Below, one piece after another: positions 1 to 7,066 of a stretch of DNA of 30,546 nucleotides. The DNA comes from JBPCOI01 sp051000395 (GTDB lineage: Bacteria > Actinomycetota > Actinomycetes > Mycobacteriales > Jatrophihabitantaceae): contig JBPCOI010000088.1 in NCBI GenBank assembly GCA_051000395.1, positions 1 to 30,546 of the forward strand, written 5' to 3'. Every line of letters begins with the position of its first letter. The stretch's first letter is position 1. The notes beneath the pieces were generated by a model. That model saw nothing but the letters and a program-made list of their open reading frames with translations, ran no database searches and was not told where the DNA came from. Both the position numbers and the translations under genes were made by a program.

Positions 1-58
1 CGACGCCTTGTGGGAGTCTTGGCGCTTGGGGGCTCCCTCGCGGAGAGCTAGGGGGGGC

Positions 59-1483
59 ATGGGCGACGTCAAGCAGTTCAAGCTTCCGGACCTCGGCGAG
101 GGCCTGACCGACGGCGACATCCTTAAGTGGATGGTCGCGGTGGGCGACACCGTCGAGGTGAACGAGTCCATCGCCGAGGTCGAGACGGTCAAGGCGGCCG
201 TCGAGCTGCCGTCCCCGTTCGCCGGCGTGGTGACGGCGCTGCACGCGGCCGAGGGCGAGACGGTCCCGGTGGGCGCACCCATCATCTCGATCGACGTTGC
301 TGCCGCGACCGGTGGCGCGGCAGTGACCGCAGCGACCGGCTCGCCGGCTCCCGGCGCGCAACCCCCCTCCACGGCAGCAACCCAGGCCGAGGACATGATG
401 CCCGCGGCGCCGACCGAGGAAAAGCAGATGACGCTCGTCGGCTACGGCCCGCAAGCGGAGGGCGGTGGGCGGCGCAGGCGCCGTCCGGCCCGCGCGGCGA
501 CCGGGGTGCAGACCGCGTTCAACCTGCCGCCGGTCGCGGCGCCCCCGGTCGAAGCGGACGATGAGCCGCAGGCCCTGCCCACCGCGGCCCACCGGGTGCT
601 GGCCAAGCCCCCCGTGCGCAAGCTGGCTAAGGCGCTCGGCGTCGATCTGGCCTCGGTGCCGGCGAGTGGCCCCCGCGGCACGATCTCGCGCGAGGACGTG
701 CAACAGGCGGCAGCGAGCCCGGCCGGGTCCGGCTCGGCGGCGCCCCGTCCGGCGCTGCGCGTCGCCGGCGCCGGCGAGCGCGAGACCCGTGTCCCGATCA
801 AGGGCGTCCGCAAGCACACCGCAGCGGCCATGGTGGCCAGCGCGTTCACCGCGCCCCACGTGACCGAGTTCGTCACACTGGACATCACCGCCACGATGGA
901 GCTGCGTGAGCGCGTCGCCTCGCGGCGTGAGTTCCGGGACGTGAAGGTCTCTCCGCTGCTGTTCGTCGCCAAGGCCGTCATCCTCGCGGCGCAGCAGACT
1001 CCCGAGATCAACGCGACGTGGGACGACGCCGCGGGCGAGATCGTGCTCAAGCACTACGTGAACCTCGGCATCGCGGCGGCCACCGAGCGGGGGCTGCTCG
1101 TGCCGAACATCAAGGATGCCGACCGGATGTCGCTGCTCGACCTTGCCCGCTCGATCGGCGCGCTGACCGAAACGGCGCGATCCGGCAAGACCGCGCCGGC
1201 GGACATGTCCGGCGGCACGATCACGATCACCAACGTGGGCGTCCTCGGCGTCGACACCGGCACGCCGATCATCAACCCGGGCGAAGCGGGCATCGTCGCC
1301 TTCGGCGCGGTGCGGCGCATGCCGTGGGTGCTCGGCGGCGCCGGCGACGAGCGGATCGAGCCGCGGTGGGTCACCCAGCTCGCGGTCTCTTTCGATCACC
1401 GGCTGGTGGACGGCCAGCAAGGCTCGCAATTCCTGTCCGACGTAGCAGCCGTCCTAACAGATCCAGGTTTTGCCTTGCTTTAA
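59..1483 (+). CDS. bkdC: Dihydrolipoamide acyltransferase (E2) of a branched-chain/pyruvate dehydrogenase complex
   Basis: E2 core of a 2-oxoacid dehydrogenase complex; it moves acyl groups from a lipoyl arm to CoA. Seen: an N-terminal lipoyl domain (about residues 5-80) with the lipoylation lysine K45 in ETVKAAVE; a long Ala/Pro linker with LVGYG followed by a poly-Arg patch, which I associate with actinobacterial BkdC-type E2; an E3/E1-binding domain (PVRKLAKALGVDL, about 180-220); and a C-terminal catalytic domain ending in FDHRLVDG, which carries the catalytic His and Asp. Length 474 aa with one lipoyl domain is normal. Start ATG at 59 chosen because GDVKQFKLPDLGEG is the lipoyl N terminus and a G-rich tract (51-57) precedes it; an upstream in-frame start at 8 adds only non-homologous residues. 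E1 subunit genes would be expected just left of the window. Whether the substrate is branched-chain 2-oxoacid or pyruvate cannot be decided here. Confidence 0.93.
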   Translation: MGDVKQFKLPDLGEGLTDGDILKWMVAVGDTVEVNESIAEVETVKAAVELPSPFAGVVTALHAAEGETVPVGAPIISIDVAAATGGAAVTAATGSPAPGAQPPSTAATQAEDMMPAAPTEEKQMTLVGYGPQAEGGGRRRRRPARAATGVQTAFNLPPVAAPPVEADDEPQALPTAAHRVLAKPPVRKLAKALGVDLASVPASGPRGTISREDVQQAAASPAGSGSAAPRPALRVAGAGERETRVPIKGVRKHTAAAMVASAFTAPHVTEFVTLDITATMELRERVASRREFRDVKVSPLLFVAKAVILAAQQTPEINATWDDAAGEIVLKHYVNLGIAAATERGLLVPNIKDADRMSLLDLARSIGALTETARSGKTAPADMSGGTITITNVGVLGVDTGTPIINPGEAGIVAFGAVRRMPWVLGGAGDERIEPRWVTQLAVSFDHRLVDGQQGSQFLSDVAAVLTDPGFALL

Positions 1484-1519
1484 ACCAGGGTGTCGTTAGA
1501 CACAGGCGGGCATAGCAGC

Positions 1520-1547
1520 TTGAAATCTTCGGTTACACAGGTATTCT
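1520..1547 (+). promoter_or_regulatory. Promoter of the 46-aa small protein gene
   Basis: TTGAAA (1520-1525), a 16-nt spacer, then TATTCT (1542-1547), in a local AT-rich patch that stands out from the GC-rich surroundings. Predicted start of transcription is near 1554, giving a leader of about 25 nt before the ATG at 1579. Confidence 0.6.
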
Positions 1548-1578
1548 AATTTATGAATCACCTGCCGAGGAGGCTCCG

Positions 1579-1719
1579 ATGTCCATCACCAGCACCAAGC
1601 TCGCCCGCAAGCTGCAGGCCCGTCGCCACGACCGCGACTTCGCGCGCGCCCTGCGCGCCGCGTCCCCGTCGATGCGCCAGGAACTCATCGTCGCGGCAAC
1701 GCGCGACTTCAGCCGCTGA
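1579..1719 (+). CDS. Small basic protein, 46 aa, unknown function
   Basis: Starts ATG at 1579 behind an excellent Shine-Dalgarno GAGGAGG (1567-1573, 5 nt spacing) and ends at TGA 1717-1719. The protein begins MSITSTKLARKL and ends ATRDFSR; it is rich in Arg, Lys and Ala, and most of it should be helical, with no membrane segment or cysteine. It has its own promoter (1520-1547) and is followed 20 nt later by a strong hairpin terminator, so it is a complete monocistronic unit. I have a vague impression that similar short proteins exist in actinomycetes but cannot name a family. Too short for usual ORF length filters. Function not assigned; nucleic-acid or ribosome binding is a guess from charge only. 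Confidence 0.7.
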   Translation: MSITSTKLARKLQARRHDRDFARALRAASPSMRQELIVAATRDFSR

Positions 1720-1739
1720 CCCCCCGGTCAGGCGTGATC

Positions 1740-1780
1740 ACGCCCCCTTCGCCGCTCCCCCCGGGCGGTGAAGGGGGCGT
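1740..1780 (+). terminator. Rho-independent terminator
   Basis: ACGCCCCCTTC (1740-1750) pairs with GAAGGGGGCGT (1770-1780). The pairing continues inward through CCGC/GCGG with one G-U pair to a 9-nt loop, about 16 bp in all, followed by TGTTCT. It ends the 46-aa gene and, being symmetric, may also stop transcripts of the ATPase gene coming from the right. Confidence 0.8.
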
Positions 1781-1797
1781 TGTTCTCCGCTGCGCCG

Positions 1798-1858
1798 GCG
1801 CTCATCCGTCCAGGCGCGCGATGAACGCGCTCATCCGTCCAGGCGCGCGATGAACGCG
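1798..1858. repeat. 29-bp perfect tandem duplication at the ATPase gene end
   Basis: Period 29 bp: copies start at 1799 and 1828, each reading CGCTCATCCGTCCAGGCGCG and onwards; identity extends to 32 bp across the period. On the minus strand it holds the last codons (FIARLDG) and the stop of the ATPase gene. The extra copy lies after the stop and, as 29 is not a multiple of 3, falls in another frame, so the protein is unchanged. Confidence 0.95.
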
Positions 1859-3027
1859 GCCATGCCCGGGACCGTGAACGCCAGCTGCCCGTGCTCGGGC
1901 GAGTAGACCAGTCCCTTCCCGATGAGCTCGGCACGCACCGGCCCGATCGCATTCAGCCGCCGGCCCAATCGGTGCGCGACGTCCCCGCTGGCCGAGGGGC
2001 CGTCGCCGTCGGCGGCCATGGCGCGCAGGTACTGCCGCTGGTAGGGCGTGGCGCGGTCCCACCGCGACTGGAAGAAGCCGCGGTCGAGCTGCTCGGCGGC
2101 CAGGGCACCGCCGACTCGCGCGTCGTCGACGGTGATGTAGGTCGGCCCGACAGCTGCATCCCAGATGTGGCGGCCGAAGGTCTGCAGGAAGAACGGGTAA
2201 CTCCCGGACGCCTCGACCGCAGCCTCGAGCGCGTTCTTGCGCCACTGCACGCCCTGCTCCTCCGCAGGAACCCGCAGCGCGCGCGAGGCCGCCTCGGGGG
2301 AGAGCGGGTCCAGCCGCGAGTAGTCGAAAAGCCTTTCCGCGTAGGACTTCGCGTCGGCCAGCACGCCCGGCAGGTTCGGCAGGCCGGCGCCGGCCACGTA
2401 GAACGGGACCTCGCGTTGGCCGGCCTCGTGGCAGGCGGCGCAGATCGCGGCCAGGTCCGAGCCGGACAGCTGCTGCATCTCGTCGACGCACACCAGCACG
2501 CCGAGCCCGCGGTCACGCGCGGCACCGCCGAGATCGACGGCGAGCTCCGGAAGGTCCAGCTCGACCTGCCCGGTGTCCGCCCGCCCGGTGGCCGCGGCGA
2601 CGTCGATGCCGACCGTCCAGGTTCCGGACGGGTCGAGGCTGAGGGTGAACGACTTCAGCGCCCCGGCCGCCCGGCGCAGCGCGTCGGACTTCTTCCAGCG
2701 GCCCAACGCCTCGCGCATGCTCGAGTGCAGCCCGCGCGCGAGCTTGGCCCGGAGCGCACCCTCGGGGCGGTGGGCCTCGTCGTAGTCCGACGGACCCTCG
2801 ATCTGCGCGACGATCCAACCGCGGTCGCGGGCGGTGCGGGCGAAGTCGTTGAGCAGCACCGTATTGCCGACGCCGCGCAGGCCGGTGAGCACCAGGCTCC
2901 GCGAGACGAACCCGCGCGCGGCCCGGCCGAGTAAGACGTCCATTGTCGCCAGCTCGCGATCGCGGCCGGCCAGCTCACGGGGACGCACGCCGGCACTGGG
3001 CTGGTACGGGTTGCTGATCGGATCCAT
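1831..3027 (-). CDS. AAA/STAND-type ATP-binding protein with altered Walker A
   Basis: 398-aa predicted P-loop ATPase resembling the Orc1/STAND-like 'ATP-binding protein' family of actinomycetes. Seen: N-terminal NPYQPSAGVRPRELAGRD, typical of this group just before the ATPase core; a P-loop position GLRGVGNT (residues 49-56) in which the usual Lys is Asn55 (codon AAT at 2863-2865); a Walker B-like strand VLVCVDEMQQL; and a C-terminal helical/winged-helix-like half. No membrane segment or signal peptide. Start ATG 3027; GGAGG lies about 13 nt upstream, a little far. It appears monocistronic, and its end overlaps the tandem duplication. The family role is not established. The Asn substitution suggests weakened or lost nucleotide hydrolysis, unless it is a sequencing error. 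Confidence 0.75.
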   Translation of the reverse strand: MDPISNPYQPSAGVRPRELAGRDRELATMDVLLGRAARGFVSRSLVLTGLRGVGNTVLLNDFARTARDRGWIVAQIEGPSDYDEAHRPEGALRAKLARGLHSSMREALGRWKKSDALRRAAGALKSFTLSLDPSGTWTVGIDVAAATGRADTGQVELDLPELAVDLGGAARDRGLGVLVCVDEMQQLSGSDLAAICAACHEAGQREVPFYVAGAGLPNLPGVLADAKSYAERLFDYSRLDPLSPEAASRALRVPAEEQGVQWRKNALEAAVEASGSYPFFLQTFGRHIWDAAVGPTYITVDDARVGGALAAEQLDRGFFQSRWDRATPYQRQYLRAMAADGDGPSASGDVAHRLGRRLNAIGPVRAELIGKGLVYSPEHGQLAFTVPGMAAFIARLDG

Positions 3028-3160
3028 GTACCCGAGTATGCCTCCGTATACCGACAGCTCTTATAGCCGGTAGAGCGTGCCGCGCTGGCCGGCTGAGCCC
3101 GGGCAGGCAGTCCCTCTCGGCGCAGCCGCTAAGGTCGGGGCAGCGGAGAGGAGCGCGAGG

Positions 3161-3736
3161 ATGGCCCGTGTAGCCTGGTTCTTCCCGATTCCCGACGAGG
3201 ACAGCCTGCCGGAGCGGCTGCAGTCGCTGTTCGCCAAGGCACGCGAGCGGATCGGCTTCCTGCCGAACGTGTTCCGCGGCTACTCCTACCGCCCGGAGCG
3301 GCTGTCGGCCTGGTTCGCGCACTACCACCAGCTGCACGAACCGAGCGAGCACCTCGGCGAGGCAGACCGGGAGATGATCGCCGTCGTCGTCTCGGCCTAC
3401 AACCGCTGCACGTACTGCATCGTCGCACACGGCCACGCGCTGCGCGCCGCCCTCGAGGACGAGATCACCGCCGACTACATCGCGACGAACTGGCGCCACG
3501 CCGGCCTCGACGAGCGCCGCTACGCGATCTGCGAGTTCGCCGAGAAGCTGAGCGCGACGCCGCACCTGATGACCGAAGGGGACCTGCAGCGGCTCGAGTC
3601 ACTCGGGCTGAGCAAGGACGAGGTGTGGGACGTGGCCGAGATCGCGTCGATGTACAACTTCACCAACCGGATGGCGCTGGCGACCGGCCAGCTGCCGAAC
3701 GAGGAGTACCACTACCTCGACCGCGGCCCGCGCTGA
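3161..3736 (+). CDS. Carboxymuconolactone decarboxylase/AhpD-like peroxidase-related protein
   Basis: 191-aa all-helical protein of the CMD/AhpD superfamily, 'uncharacterised peroxidase-related' branch. Seen: the redox/proton-relay motif C83-T-Y-C86 followed by H90 within NRCTYCIVAHGHAL; N-terminal FFPIPDEDSLPERLQ and GFLPNVFRGYSYRPE; and C-terminal MYNFTNRMALATGQLPNEEY, all characteristic. Known for the family: CxxC cysteines with a nearby His support alkylhydroperoxide reduction or related chemistry; the physiological substrate is unknown. Start ATG 3161 is placed by the conserved N terminus and the GAGAGGAG tract just before it. Cytoplasmic, monocistronic, convergent with the cold-shock gene across a shared hairpin. 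Confidence 0.85.
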   Translation: MARVAWFFPIPDEDSLPERLQSLFAKARERIGFLPNVFRGYSYRPERLSAWFAHYHQLHEPSEHLGEADREMIAVVVSAYNRCTYCIVAHGHALRAALEDEITADYIATNWRHAGLDERRYAICEFAEKLSATPHLMTEGDLQRLESLGLSKDEVWDVAEIASMYNFTNRMALATGQLPNEEYHYLDRGPR

Positions 3737-3760
3737 GCCCAGCGCCTGCGGCGCGAACAG

Positions 3761-3792
3761 CAGTGGGGCCCCGCCGAAGCGGAGCCCCACTG
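3761..3792. terminator. Bidirectional hairpin terminator between convergent genes
   Basis: CAGTGGGGC (3761-3769) pairs with GCCCCACTG (3784-3792). Inside, CCGC/GCGG closes a CGAA tetraloop, with one mismatch between the two stems. It lies between the CMD-like gene and csp. There is no clear U-tract on either side, so efficiency is uncertain. Confidence 0.65.
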
Positions 3793-3804
3793 GTCATGCC
3801 GGGT

Positions 3805-4008
3805 TCAGACCGGGCGGACGTTCTCTGCCTGCGGGCCCTTCTGGCCCTGAGTGACGTCGAACTCGACCCGCTGGTTCTCATCCAGCGACCGGTAGCCGTC
3901 AGCCGCGATCGCGGAGTAGTGCACGAACACGTCCGGCGCGCCGCCGTCGGGGGCGATGAAGCCGAAGCCCTTCTCGCTGTTGAACCACTTGACAGTGCCC
4001 TGAGCCAC
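3805..4008 (-). CDS. csp: Cold-shock protein (CspA family)
   Basis: 67-aa single cold-shock domain, an RNA/ssDNA chaperone. RNP1 is seen as KGFGFIAP and RNP2 as DVFVHYSAI, with the usual start AQGTVKWFNSEKG and the usual end GPQAENVRPV. Start GTG at 4008 chosen because it gives the canonical N terminus and has a strong Shine-Dalgarno (AAGAGGAGAG) at the right distance; longer readings upstream are leader sequence. It has a long intergenic leader to the right (to about 4160 if the proposed promoter is used), as is common for cold-shock mRNAs, containing a hairpin at 4032-4054. Convergent with the CMD-like gene. Confidence 0.95.
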   Translation of the reverse strand: MAQGTVKWFNSEKGFGFIAPDGGAPDVFVHYSAIAADGYRSLDENQRVEFDVTQGQKGPQAENVRPV

Positions 4009-4031
4009 GTCAGTCTCTCCTCTTGCTGCAA

Positions 4032-4054
4032 GGAATCCGCACCGTGCGGGTTCC
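4032..4054 (-). promoter_or_regulatory. Hairpin in the csp 5' leader
   Basis: On the minus strand GGAACCCGCAC is followed almost directly by GUGCGGAUUCC, a nearly perfect inverted repeat with one mismatch, ending 24 nt before the csp start. A second tiny repeat CTTG-CAG-CAAG sits just 5' of the Shine-Dalgarno. The leader position suggests a post-transcriptional element, but this is inference. Confidence 0.4.
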
Positions 4055-4167
4055 GAGGTCACCACCGGGCGAACAACCAATTCCCGACAGCCGAGAGAAG
4101 GAAGAATCAACCGATTACCTGACTGTGACGAGTTTCCTCGCGCGAGTCATCGCGGCAACCAGAACAG

Positions 4168-4195
4168 AGCATAGCGCGGAATCACGAGACGTCCA
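4168..4195 (-). promoter_or_regulatory. Possible csp promoter
   Basis: Minus-strand TGGACG (4195-4190), 16-nt spacer, TATGCT (4173-4168); four of six matches in each hexamer. Transcription from here would give a leader of about 150 nt. Weak evidence. Confidence 0.3.
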
Positions 4196-4216
4196 GCATC
4201 CGGGCACACTGGCACG

Positions 4217-5860
4217 GTGAGCGCCGATCTCCGCACGAGTTCCGCCCGCGGACGCGGGGTGCTGGCGGCGACCGTCCTCGGCTCGGGAATGGTCTTCCTG
4301 GACGGCACCATCGTCAACGTCGCGACCAAGCACATCGGCCAGGACTTCCACGCCGGGTTCGCCGCGCTGCAGTGGGTTCTCGATGCCTACCTGCTCACGC
4401 TCGCCAGCCTGATCCTGCTCGGTGGCTCGCTCGGGGACCGCTTCGGGCGCCGTCGGATCTTCCTGACCGGCACCGTGTGGTTCGCGGCCGCGTCGCTGGC
4501 CTGCGCGCTCGCGCCGAACGTCGCCGTCCTCGTCGGCGCCCGCGCGCTGCAAGGCGTCGGCGGCGCGCTGCTCACCCCGGGCAGCCTCGCGATCATCTCC
4601 GCGAGCTTCCACCCCGAGGACCGTGCGAAGGCGATCGGCGCGTGGTCGGGCCTGTCCGGCGTGAGCACCGCGCTCGGGCCGCTGCTCGGCGGCTGGCTGG
4701 TGCAGGACGTCTCGTGGCGCTGGGCGTTCGCGATCAACGTCCCGCTGGCGGTCGCGGTGCTCGTGCTCGGGCTGCGCTTCGTCCCCGAATCGCGCGCCGA
4801 GCGCAGCGCAGGTCGGCCCGACGCCGCGGGCACCCTGCTCGTCGCCGGAGCCCTCGCGCTGCTCACCTTCGGCACCACCCAGGCCGGCACGGCCGGCTGG
4901 TCGACGCTCACGCTCGCCACCGTCGCCGGCGGACTCGTGCTCGCCGCGGCGTTCGTGCTCGTCGAACGGCGGGCGCGCGAGCCGCTGGTGCCGCTGCGCT
5001 TGTTCGGCAACCGCGCGTTCAGCGGGACGAACGTGATGACGCTGCTGACCTACGCCGCGCTCGGCGCGGTGCTGTTCGTCCTCGTCCTGCACCTGCAGGT
5101 CTCGGCCGGCTACGGGGCCCTTGCCGCGGGACTGTCGACGCTGCCGATCACCGCCGTCCTGCTGCTTTTCTCCGCCCGTAGCGGCGCGCTGGCCGCTCGC
5201 ATCGGTCCGCGTCCCCAGCTGATCGCGGGACCGCTGCTCGCAGCGGCCGGACTCGTGCTCACCCTGCGCATCGACGCGAGCCACCGCAGTTACCTGCTCG
5301 ACGTGCTGCCCGGGGTGCTGCTGTTCGGCCTCGGGCTGACGACGCTCGTCGCCCCGCTCACGGCCACGGTGATGTCCACCGCTCCCGCCGACGAGGTGGG
5401 CATCGCGTCCGGCGTGAACAACGCGGTGTCGCGTATCGGCTCGCTGCTTGCCATCGCCGTGCTGCCGCCGCTGGCCGGGCTGCACGGCGAGGCCTACCGC
5501 CAGGTGCCCGTCATGGTGCACGGTTATCGGGTGGTCGCGCTCTGCTGCGTGGGCCTGCTCGCCGGCGCGGCGCTCGTGGTCGCGTTGACCGTGCCGAGCC
5601 AGCTAGCGAAAGGACGAACGCCCGTGGACGACAAGACGATTCTCGAGCACATCCACGATCTCGTGGAGGAGGAGAAGCAGCTGCGCGGTGGCGGCCACGG
5701 CTTGGCCGGCACCCAGCGTCGACGACTGGAATCGCTGGAGCAGCAACTCGATCAGGCCTGGGACCTGCTGCGCCAGCGCCGCGCACGCGAGGACACCGGC
5801 GAGGATCCGGACGCCGCCGAAGAGCGGACCGTCGACGACGTGGAGTCCTACCTGCAGTGA
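4217..5860 (+). CDS. DHA2-family MFS drug exporter fused in frame to a DUF2630-like domain
   Basis: 547 aa. Residues 1 to about 465 are a 14-TM EmrB/QacA-type proton-coupled multidrug exporter: motif A GGSLGDRFGRRR, motif C region GPLLGGW, and typical first helix MVFLDGTIVNVA. The last 78 residues (from VDDKTILEHIHDLVEEE) match my memory of the separate small soluble DUF2630 family, charged and helical, of unknown function. An internal GTG at 5624 has AAAGGA (5609-5614) 9 nt upstream, exactly as if it were an independent gene start, but there is no stop codon before it. A TAG exists in the +1 frame at 5604-5606, where an unfused MFS gene could have ended. The 5' end GTG 4217 has no Shine-Dalgarno; CACACT at -12 to -7 suggests leaderless expression. 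Substrate unknown. Confidence 0.85.
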   Translation: MSADLRTSSARGRGVLAATVLGSGMVFLDGTIVNVATKHIGQDFHAGFAALQWVLDAYLLTLASLILLGGSLGDRFGRRRIFLTGTVWFAAASLACALAPNVAVLVGARALQGVGGALLTPGSLAIISASFHPEDRAKAIGAWSGLSGVSTALGPLLGGWLVQDVSWRWAFAINVPLAVAVLVLGLRFVPESRAERSAGRPDAAGTLLVAGALALLTFGTTQAGTAGWSTLTLATVAGGLVLAAAFVLVERRAREPLVPLRLFGNRAFSGTNVMTLLTYAALGAVLFVLVLHLQVSAGYGALAAGLSTLPITAVLLLFSARSGALAARIGPRPQLIAGPLLAAAGLVLTLRIDASHRSYLLDVLPGVLLFGLGLTTLVAPLTATVMSTAPADEVGIASGVNNAVSRIGSLLAIAVLPPLAGLHGEAYRQVPVMVHGYRVVALCCVGLLAGAALVVALTVPSQLAKGRTPVDDKTILEHIHDLVEEEKQLRGGGHGLAGTQRRRLESLEQQLDQAWDLLRQRRAREDTGEDPDAAEERTVDDVESYLQ

Positions 5861-5878
5861 TCCGTGCCCGGCGGGTAG

Positions 5879-6955
5879 CTACCTGTGCGCAGCAGCCGCC
5901 GCATATAGCGCAGCGGGATCGACGGTGCCGGCGTACACCCGCCCGTCCGGCATGAGCAGGACGCAAACCAGCGGCGAGTCCAGCAGCCGGCCGGTACCCC
6001 ACCTGCCGGAGACCGCGCGCAGCGACGGGCCGAGCGAGGCGACAGCGTACGAGGTGGCTGCCGGCTCGGTGCGGTATTCGGCGATCGTCGTCCAGCCGCT
6101 GCCGGAGGTGACGGTTGCACCCGGGTCCCCCGCCGTGGAATCGCGCACGGTCGCGTCCGGCGGCGGAGAGAACTCGAAGTAGTCCGACGCCGGAGTCTTG
6201 AACGTGATGCTGGTGAAGGAGACGTCGATGACAGCTTCGGCGTGGCCGCGCGCGAAGACCTGCGCGCCCAAAGCGATCCCGTGCTCCCCGTCGACCTCGA
6301 TGTGCACCGAGGCGACCCGCGTCGTGTGGTCACGCGGGGTCAGCACGAGCTCGTAGGCGGGCCGGTCCGCCACGTCCACCCCCGTGGTGACGCTGACCAG
6401 GGTGGACGGCGTCAGCGCGGCGAGTGCCTGCCCGGCGAGCTGCTGCGGCGAGAGGGACGCCAGCGTCGCCGGCACCGGCACCGCGGCAGCAGCCGGCGCG
6501 GACGCTGCCGGCGCGGACGCTGCCGCCGGCAGGCGCGAGTGAGTTGCGACGCGGCTGTCACTGTTCCACTGCCATACGTCGCGCCCGAGGTGGAAAACGT
6601 CGGTCTCGCTCGTCGCCGCCAGCAGGGCGACGCGCTGGCGATCGGGGCCGCCGTACCAGAACCGCATCGAGTGCGATCCGCTCGTCAACGCACTGCGCGA
6701 TGCGCTGTCGGATGCCACCGCGGGCAGGTCCGGCAGCCCCGGTGCGAGCTGGGCGAGCATGGTGCCGGAGAAGCCGATGTCCTGAGCCGAGCGCAGTTGC
6801 GCAATCAGTGCGGTAGCCGTCGTCGGCCGCAACGAATCCGAGTTCACGTGCGCGGTGAGCACGCCGCCGGCCGCCAGGCCCGCCGCGCCGAGCGCCCCCA
6901 CCGGGGCGAGCCAGCGCAGCGCACGGCGCCGTCGCAGGAACGCCGGGATGCTCAC
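5879..6955 (-). CDS. Exported LolA/MucB(RseB)-like or DUF2092-type protein
   Basis: 358 aa from the GTG at 6955 (an alternative in-frame GTG lies at 7003; neither has a clear Shine-Dalgarno). Seen: an Arg-rich N terminus (FLRRRRALRW) followed by one hydrophobic segment (about 15-35), giving a signal peptide or anchor. The mature part has the repeated beta-strand style of LolA/RseB folds (IGFSGTMLAQLAP, VWQWNSDSRVATHSR, YELVLTPRD) and an Ala/Pro/Ser low-complexity insert encoded partly by a 15-bp tandem repeat (6492-6521). Known: such folds bind lipid or unfolded envelope ligands, and MucB/RseB senses envelope stress. It is divergent from a two-component system, so a role as input or target of that system is inferred. 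The family assignment is by fold pattern, not by firm recognition. Confidence 0.65.
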   Translation of the reverse strand: MSIPAFLRRRRALRWLAPVGALGAAGLAAGGVLTAHVNSDSLRPTTATALIAQLRSAQDIGFSGTMLAQLAPGLPDLPAVASDSASRSALTSGSHSMRFWYGGPDRQRVALLAATSETDVFHLGRDVWQWNSDSRVATHSRLPAAASAPAASAPAAAAVPVPATLASLSPQQLAGQALAALTPSTLVSVTTGVDVADRPAYELVLTPRDHTTRVASVHIEVDGEHGIALGAQVFARGHAEAVIDVSFTSITFKTPASDYFEFSPPPDATVRDSTAGDPGATVTSGSGWTTIAEYRTEPAATSYAVASLGPSLRAVSGRWGTGRLLDSPLVCVLLMPDGRVYAGTVDPAALYAAAAAHR

Positions 6956-6996
6956 CGGATCAAGGATGCAAGACGCGGCACTGTGACCATCCTGAG

Positions 6997-7013
6997 CACT
7001 CACCGAACGCTCA
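6997..7013 (+). promoter_or_regulatory. Candidate OmpR-type operator in a divergent promoter
   Basis: Direct repeats CACTCA (6997-7002) and CGCTCA (7008-7013) spaced 11 bp, one helical turn, between the LolA-like gene and the response regulator. OmpR/PhoB-family regulators bind such head-to-tail half-sites. Only six bases per half-site, so modest support. Confidence 0.35.
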
Positions 7014-7066
7014 AGCGCCTACGGTGGGAGGCTAACCGCGATCACGCCGCAGACGAGGGAGAACAC

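Noticed and set aside
1..51. Frame 1 ends in TAG at 49-51 and could be the tail of an upstream gene
   Set aside because: Sixteen residues do not resemble an E1-beta C terminus and cannot be supported from this window alone.
1490..1503. GTGTC-gtta-GACAC hairpin after the E2 gene as a terminator
   Set aside because: Only 5 bp and no U-tract; too weak to call.
1891..2934. Plus-strand frame opposite the ATPase gene
   Set aside because: Shadow without a ribosome site or a family; the minus-strand reading has ATPase motifs.
4115..5521. A 468-codon minus-strand frame opposite the MFS gene
   Set aside because: Antisense shadow; the composition (Gln, His, Arg, Glu) is typical of reversed membrane-protein codons.
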